Assembly (NCBI GenBank): GCA_025506515.1 | Contig: CM046452.1 | Coordinates: forward strand, 103,832,559-103,896,558 | Origin: Flaveria trinervia | Lineage: Eukaryota > Streptophyta > Magnoliopsida > Asterales > Asteraceae | Direction of reading: 5' to 3' | Length of the DNA stretch: 64,000 bases | In this document: piece after piece, positions 57,215-64,000 of the stretch | Layout of the letters: every line of letters starts with the position of its first letter | How positions within the stretch are numbered: position 1 is the first letter of the stretch | Program-made: the position numbers and the translations under genes | Notes under the pieces: model-generated | What the model saw: only the letters and a program-made list of their open reading frames with translations | The model's database searches: none | What the model was told of the DNA's origin: nothing

Positions 57215-59837
57215 ATGGTGGTGGATGACGGGAGTCCGAAGAGCCCAGAGGCGAAGCTAGGGCTTGAAGTGGAGGACCTGTGGGATATACAGGAGCCACA
57301 GTTGTCTCCAACGGAGAAGCTTAATGCTTGTTTCGAAAGCATTCCTGTTTCAGAGTTTCCACAGGCTTCGTCTTCACAAGGTATTTCTATGCCCCCTTTT
57401 GCTTGATTTCAATCAGACCTCAGTCTGCAGATCATGTACACGGGAGCTCAGCAATCAGGAAGATGTCGCTGTTTCAGTGTTTCAGATCATGTATTTGATC
57501 AAATGCTCTGAATGATCCGCACAATTAATCATGTTTTCAGCGATCAATGTTGTTACAATCGCAAATGTGTGTAAACTAATAAGAAACTCAAACATGTCGC
57601 AATTCATAGATTTGTATCAATTAGTAAACATTCCTAATGATTTGTACCAAATCTGTACTGAATGGAGAACTGTAGGATGATTAAATTCTAAACGGCATTG
57701 GAAGATGATCGTGATACTGATTTTGTCATTGATTTTACAGAGTTTATGGATCATGTTGGTGGATTGTTTTTGTTTAGTATATAACATATGTTTTGATTAT
57801 ATGAAATAGAGTATATGAACGTGAGGATTGTAAGGATGTTAAGATGATTAAATCTCTGATTATTAATTTTGCATCGCTTGTTCAGTGATTGAGATCAAAT
57901 CAGATGCTAGTTTGGGTGAAGCAGTTCAATTGTTGTCCCAAAATAAAATTCTCAGTGCACCTGTTGTGGATGTTGATGCACCAGAGGATGCAAGTTGGAT
58001 TGACAGATATCTCGGGATAGTAGAGTTTGCAGGCATTGTGGTCTGGATTCTGCATCAGGTGCATACCTATTTCGTTATATTAGAGTTCAATAACTCAAAT
58101 GTATTAACAGATAATAAAAATATACCGCATTTATTTAACATCTGCAGTCGGAAAAGAAAGTGGGAATAGATGCTGCTGATGTATTCGCTAAAGCATTACA
58201 AGATTCCACAGGGCCTGCTGTTGCAGCAGCGGCGAGTGGGATGTCTTCCCCACGATATAGAAGTTCACAACCTGGGTCTCCGAAAACAGATGGCAACTTT
58301 TTTGAATCATTGACTTCTTCTGATTTCTATAAAAACACAAAGGTCTGATCCAAGTGGTATTTGATATTTTACACTACGTGAAACTCTAGACCATATTTTT
58401 AACTTTTTAAAGATGTAATACAGGTTAAAGATATCTCAGGAACGTTTCGGTGGGCTCCATTTCTGGCACTGCAACCATCCAACTCCTTTCTTACCATGCT
58501 TTTACTGCTATCTAAGTACAGAATGAAGAGTGTTCCAGTAGTTGATTTAGGGGACAGAAAGATAGAAAATATTATCACACAATCAGCAGTTATTCATATG
58601 TTGGAGGAATGTGCTGATCTCCAGTGGTTTAAAAGCTGGGGATCTAAGAGTTTACAGGAACTTGGTCTTCCTCTTATGAAAAATAATCGGATTATTAAGG
58701 CATGCAACTTAGACCCTAATTCTATTTCTCAGTTGCTATGGGGGTAGATCTAAACTTTTTTTTTATATTTCTTTTGAAATAAAAAATATGTTACAGGTGG
58801 ATGAGGATGAACCAGTTCTGCAGGCATTTAGAATCATGCAGGAGAAGGGCGTTGGTGGGGTGCCAATTGTTGCTAGCGGTGGGAGCAAGGCAGTTGGTAA
58901 TATAAGTATCCGAGATATTCAATATCTCCTAATTGCCCCCGAGATTTACAAAGATTACAGGTTGGGTACAAATACTCAACCATTTGCTTTTACATTAAGA
59001 TAACAACTAGGAGTAGCAACCAGCAGTACGGACGAGTCTTAGGTGGGGTACAACGTATTAGTAACTTTTGTACTGGTTGGGTCGACCGGAAATACTTAAG
59101 TCCAATTTTTTAAAGTTTCTATCACCAACTGGTGTGTCAAATAAGAATACAAACATTATATTATTTCATTGCAAGTAAAGGATTAACTTCAAAATTTGTC
59201 ATTGTAGGTAAAAAATGTTTTTTTAACACTCTAACATAGTTTTCGTTTGTCGTGCATAAGTAACCTTCTATAGTAAGTAAAATGGCTATACAAAACAAAT
59301 TATTTGGAAAAAGATTGAAAGCATGTTACAATAGAAAACGATGTCTTTGTACACAAAATGACAAATCAGTAAAGGCAAGTTAATTTTGATGCAATAACCC
59401 CAAACTAAATGGGGCCAATTTGGTCACTGATCTTGCAGATCCAAAACCAAATAAATTATTGTTTAACCTATTGACAAGAATAGTAACATGACATAAAAGA
59501 AGGCAGATAACTTGTATTGGTTTGGGGTTTTTCCTGCAGATCTATCACAGCAAAGAACTTCCTAACAGCAGTTAAAAACTACTTGGAGCAGAATAAAAAG
59601 GAATCCCCTTTGATGAGTGGTATGGTTAGTTGCAAAAAAGAAGACACACTTAAAGATGTGATCATGAAACTCGATTCCATGAAGATTCATCGTATATACG
59701 TAGTCGATGGAGAAGGGAACCTTGAAGGGTTGATAACTCTCAGAGATATAATTTCAAAGATAGTACATGAACCTAGAGGATATTTCGGTGACTTCTTTGA
59801 TGGTATTCTACCCATACCTCAAAACTCTAGGGTTTAG
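57215..59837 (+). CDS. KING1: SnRK1 regulatory subunit gamma-1 (KING1), copy C
   Basis: Exons: 57215-57380, 57886-58058, 58148-58342, 58424-58699, 58797-58960, 59540-59837. Identical in product to copies A and B (423 residues, four CBS motifs, no CBM48), with the GC donor of intron 4 at 58700-58701. It matches copy A at the intronic position where copy B differs. It converges with the longest EXO70 version, so this is probably the ancestral arrangement of the locus. Confidence 0.93.
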
Positions 59838-60280
59838 TAAAAAGCTATAACTTTGTAATAAAATATATATACTTTTTTTTTTAATTTTTGTTAGTATGAA
59901 TTCATTTAAAAAAACGTCCTTTGTAACAAGGGCGTTTTTGTTAGGAAGAGTCTTTAATTTGTAAGTTTCTTTGTTTACTTATAGTTTTCATTTCTATATT
60001 GTGTATTTAAAATAATCTTTGAGTTTAAATAATCAGGATGTTGAGCTCATTTGTTAAAAACCAAATATAACATACAACAAGGAGACCATCAAGTACCATA
60101 ACACGATGACATAAGTTACATGTGACAAGATCTAACATACATGTACAAAATTAACACGTTTACTACCTTCAACCCAATCCCTGTTGACACACAAACAACA
60201 AAATGAGACCGCCGGATTTAACAGACGAAGTCAAGTAACATACCTGCTAGTTGCCGCTAAGGGTCTTGCACGACTGCATC
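59838..60280. other. Convergent intergenic region between KING1 and EXO70 (copy C)
   Basis: Same as 26058-26500, 443 bp; holds both 3' ends. No coding content. Confidence 0.6.
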
Positions 60281-62242
60281 CTATGTACTTTTTCTCTTTA
60301 TATTGTTCAAAACTGCAGGTTTTCCTTCGAAAAAATCGGACAAGTAATTCTCTAAATCATCAAGGGTATATTTGACATACTTCCCAGCATGTTTTCCACT
60401 CTCCAACTGACTTCCAAACCTCCCTACAAATGCACGGTAAGCAGGAAGAACTTTCTCAGATATGATATTCGAAGTTCTTCACGAAGTTGATCGTCAGGGA
60501 CCCTCCAAAGTGATTGTATCCTATGAATTTCTTCAAAACATGCATTAAAGTTTTTAAACCTTTCTTTAAGAAGTAATTTAGATGCACTATTTGACCCCCC
60601 GCCTATCCCTTCATCCTTCAACCACAACAAGGCTTTCCCCCATGCTGATCTGAGATAACTTGTGTGCCATTGACGAATCTGACCACTATGTTTGCGAATC
60701 CATCGATCACCCAAAAGGTTTCTAAGCTCAGAACCCTTTACTTTTTGAACAATGTAAAGGATGTTGTTCATCAAGAATATGTATCTCAGCGCGTCATCAT
60801 CATACAGTCTTGATTTCTCTTCAAGATTCGCTTCTAAAGAAGTGATTAGTGATAGTAACCGAACTGAAACAGGAGATAAAGTATCACCACTGTCGATATC
60901 ATCAACTTCTGTAGAATTCAGATCATAATCTTGACTGTTTGGCAGCAGGGTGTTTAACGAATCACTATAATCAACCAGTAATCTGACATAATTCATAACA
61001 TAACGAGTTACCGGATGAATCTCACCCCCCTGCAAAGCCCTTTTTGAATTCTCACCCTTCACAGCATTCTCAAACTCCACAAATGTTCCAATGGCTGCCT
61101 CACCTAATCCACTTAAAACAGCTGTTACTTCATTGCAAATTAATTCACCAGATTCATCACTGAAAAGCATTTCAACATCAGGTAAAACGTCTGCAACAAC
61201 ATCATACATATCAAGAATCCGAAAAAGCTTCTCTGAAGATCTCTGCCCAACTGCAATTGCTTCCCCAAAATTCAAAAGCTGCATCACACATCCTTTTGTA
61301 GTCTCGACGAACTGATTTCTTTGATCAGTTCCGACTCACTGAACACCTGTTCACACAACTGTTTCTCCCCAACCAGAAGAACTTTGACAACATTTTCACT
61401 GCTTGAATCCACTTCTTCATCTCTCATCCAAAACCTTCCATTCAATCCTCTGCACCTCCTCAATACTAAGCCTTTCAACCCCGAGAATCGACAAACACTC
61501 ATCCAACACATCGCGACGAACATTAATGTACACTTGACAACACTCCTTCTCATAGCCAGACCTAATCATCCTATCAGCAATGGCTTTAAGTTCCTTAATC
61601 GCATCTGTATTAATCAAGTCAACATAAACATCACCTCCTAAGCTCGGACCTCTTTCATGATGATAACCACTTCCTCCATCATAATCATCCTCTCTATAGC
61701 TCTCGAAATCGTCCTCAATTTCAATCTCGTTAGCCGCAAACGAAAGCGAACCCTTACGGATCGATCCGTACAGTCGATCTACATCCAACGGAACCGTGCT
61801 ACGAATCAAAACATGAAGAAACTCATCTTCAAGCTTCAACATAGCTAACTGCAACGCGTTCTCAGCTCGATCCATAACCTCACCATCATAATCCGATCGA
61901 ACATTAAGTTCTTCAGTCAATTTAAATCGTATCAACAGCTTGTAAATACTCAGCCGCCGACTCCTCCTCCCACGGCGATGAACTCGTTGACGAAGCTTCA
62001 CCAAGGCCACCGGAATCCCGCCGGAGGATCACCTTCTCCGCCGATTCAAACCGCCGATCGATTTCAACCTCTTCACCTCCGGCGCCTCCGTCCATCAAAT
62101 CGGTGATATTAGACAAACGATTATCGAAACTAGAGAGGATCAGTATCATATCCTCCGTCGCTTGAGTGTTGATGTTGAGGCTCTTGACGATCTGTTGAGC
62201 CGTCGCTAAAACTCTATCTTCGCCTTCTATGGTTGCAGCCAT
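60281..62242 (-). pseudogene. EXO70: EXO70 exocyst subunit, full extent but frameshifted (copy C)
   Basis: The start ATG at 62242 opens MAATIEGEDRVLATAQQIV, the EXO70 N-terminal coiled-coil region, without introns as is usual for most plant EXO70 clades other than A. In extent it encodes about 660 residues. One-base losses relative to copies A and B lie near 60463, 61309, 61391 and 61421, and another frame break near 61925, where EEYLQAVDTI runs into a stop and RFKLTEELNV continues in another frame. It may be a D-like EXO70, but the subgroup is uncertain. All the breaks are single-base, so sequencing error in an unpolished region is as likely as true decay. If they are errors this is the functional gene. 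Confidence 0.8.
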
Positions 62243-62371
62243 CACCGGTGGTGGGATTAATATCGAAGAATTTAGGGATTGTGTGTGTCTGTGTGACTGT
62301 GTGAGTGTGTGAGGTGAATTAGGTTGTGGAGGTGAGGTTGGTGGTAGAAGTGTTGGTGTGAAGATCAAGGG
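62243..62371 (-). promoter_or_regulatory. EXO70 5' leader (copy C)
   Basis: In frame with the EXO70 start but Pro/Ser/Thr-rich and GTGTGT/CACACA-like, so probably 5' UTR; the upstream in-frame Met at 62368 is less likely to be the start than 62242, after which family similarity begins. Confidence 0.5.
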
Positions 62372-62391
62372 TTGAAGAAGATGATGATGAA

Positions 62392-62427
<36 letters not shown>

Positions 62428-62432
62428 AATGA
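62372..62432. repeat. (GAT)n microsatellite upstream of EXO70
   Basis: About 60 bp of GAT/GAA triplets with minor interruptions, 130-190 bp upstream of the EXO70 ATG on the minus strand, so within its promoter or 5' UTR. Confidence 0.9.
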
Positions 62433-64000
62433 TGACGGTGAGGTGAAATTATGGGAGTGATGACCCACCGGTGAAGATATTTTTCCGAAGAAAGGGTGGT
62501 TGGCCGGCCGGAAGACGACGTATCGTGTACGTGTTAAGGACGTTGGTTGAATTCACGACTTGGTTTGGATAATGTTAGAATTTGTAATTTTAAATTTAAG
62601 GGTCTAATGAATATAATAAGAATAATGTTACAAGTAAAGTGGATGATAAGAGAACTTGTATAATGTATAGTTGTCTTAATTTATTAGTATGAGTATGATG
62701 TACTTGTTTTGTAATTACTTTTATAATTACCAATAGTTAGAATAGGTCGAATGATAGTTTTGTACACTGGAAAACAAAATGAGTTTTTTTGGGAGGTTTC
62801 GAATTTGTTTTAAGAGTTTTGTGTTAAACACGATCTTTAGCTTTTACATTTCTGTTAATTAAATTCTGTAAATTTACAATTGTAAAAAAGATTTGTAATT
62901 ATTTATTTATATTTATTTGTATTATTATTAATAAAAATTATTTGAGTTTAGTTTTATATAAACGGTTCATACAATTACTTGACGGATTGTTATTGGAATT
63001 GGTCCGGTGGTATGTGCTTACACTTGCTTTTATAGTTTTCCGACTTGTTTTGCTCCTTTTTTTTATTTTGAATTGTTATAATTGATGTGAAATCTGATCT
63101 TATTTTGCTTTAGCACGTCATTATGGACGGTGCTTATGTTCGTTATACAATTTTAGTGGTGCTGTATTTGAGGAATTTGAGGTTAACCCCCATCAAATAA
63201 TTTTCGTTTTTAATCTGTACTTAAAAAAAAAATATACTACCTTCATTAATTCTTGTCCTGTATAGAAATTAAGGGATTTTGATTTTTATACAATTTTAGC
63301 GCAAAGCTAGCAATATACACGTGAAAGTGTTTTAATATGATTCTTATGTCTGTTACATATATCTAACTTGCTATAATCAAATTCAATCATTTTCTTTAAA
63401 AGTTGACGTCTTGATAGCGCTTATCATATGGTTTTAATTATTTCCAAATCTATTGTAACATCTTATTGGAAAAAAGACCAAGCTAGTGATCATAAATAGT
63501 TAATTATTTATATTATAAAATAATTTAGGTATGTCATATAACTTCCATCGTACCTAAATCAACTAAACTTATGATGTTCAAATATATTTAAGTGGAAAAT
63601 GGTATACTCAAAATTGAAATTCAGGATGACTGACCATTAATGAATGATTTTAACTACTTCAGATATAATATGTGATCTATCACTTTCATCTTTGGTCAAT
63701 AACAAAACATATTATTTTTTCATAGCAAATTGGGTCATTTATGAGCCACCAACCCACCCGACCATACTTGAGTACACAACCCAATATCACCATCCGAAAA
63801 AAAATCACCATAGACGAGAGAAAACTATAAAAACCTTTTTTTTATCACACGTGAGACTTGAACAAAAAACTCTCCTTATTTAATAAGTCTTGATATACTT
63901 AACCTCAATCACTTGGATTAATGACACCACCTTTTTTTTTCTAAAGCAAAATTCGTTGAAACACAAATGTGCCACATAAATTACTTTACACATCACATGA
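62433..64000. other. Region upstream of EXO70, no gene recognised
   Basis: The first 100 bp are the likely EXO70 promoter. The rest is AT-rich with no splice-linked coding. The ORF at 63644-63883 has no family features. A degenerate SINE-like module lies at its end. Confidence 0.55.
63790..63945 (-). repeat. Possible degraded tRNA-derived SINE
   Basis: On the minus strand, ATTAATCCAAGTGATTGAGG resembles box A and TTGTTCAAGTCTCACG resembles box B, separated by about 45 bases, followed by an A-rich stretch. The spacing fits a tRNA-derived SINE head, but the match is imperfect. Confidence 0.3.

Larger units (their letters stand above)
56493..61842 (+). repeat. Third copy of the KING1/EXO70 locus (direct repeat of 22713-28062)
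   Basis: Offset +33,780 from copy A throughout KING1 with no indel. In the EXO70 part single-base deletions and several substitutions appear; homology to copies A and B ends at their LTR1 fusion point, after which this copy continues into genuine EXO70 5' sequence. Confidence 0.95.

Overview
The window looks like nuclear DNA of a dicot plant. It is AT-rich, its genes have GT-AG introns plus two GC-AG introns, it carries plant retrotransposons primed by initiator tRNA-Met, and its three host gene families have recognisable Arabidopsis relatives (SnRK1 gamma subunit KING1, an EXO70 exocyst subunit, a small SAP-domain protein). The LTR style suggests Asteraceae, but that is a guess. There is no bacterial or organellar content.

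Layout. 1-2135: one LTR of a gypsy family here called LTR1, abutting a copia element. 2136-7316: decayed Ty1/copia element on the minus strand, with 5' LTR, PBS, gag, protease and integrase but no reverse transcriptase. 7317-9949: PIF/Harbinger DNA transposon remnant (Myb-like gene, broken transposase, one terminus). 11928-14473: a six-exon SAP-domain gene on the minus strand, invisible to simple ORF calling. 15898-20192: two LTR1 copies head to head around a short spacer. 22700-56392: a giant inverted repeat. 56393-56492: an assembly gap of 100 N. 56493-64000: a third copy of the KING1/EXO70 locus.

The inverted repeat dominates the window. The left arm (22700-37012) reads KING1, 5'-truncated EXO70, LTR1 head-to-head pair, PBS, gypsy gag fragment, inverted LTR2. 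The right arm (42056-56392) is its mirror image. The loop (37013-42055) is the internal region of a dead Ty3/gypsy chromovirus-like element whose natural 3' LTR is the right LTR2, while the left LTR2 is inverted. KING1 is intact and encodes the same 423-residue protein in all three copies. EXO70 is N-truncated and fused to LTR1 in both arms, and complete in extent but frameshifted in the third copy. Whether the palindrome and the third copy are real or assembly products is the main open question.

KING1 and EXO70 are arranged tail to tail, 443 bp apart. KING1 is the nucleotide-sensing regulatory subunit of the SnRK1 energy kinase; EXO70 tethers secretory vesicles. No functional link between them is visible. 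All comparisons were made by eye; no alignment or search was run.
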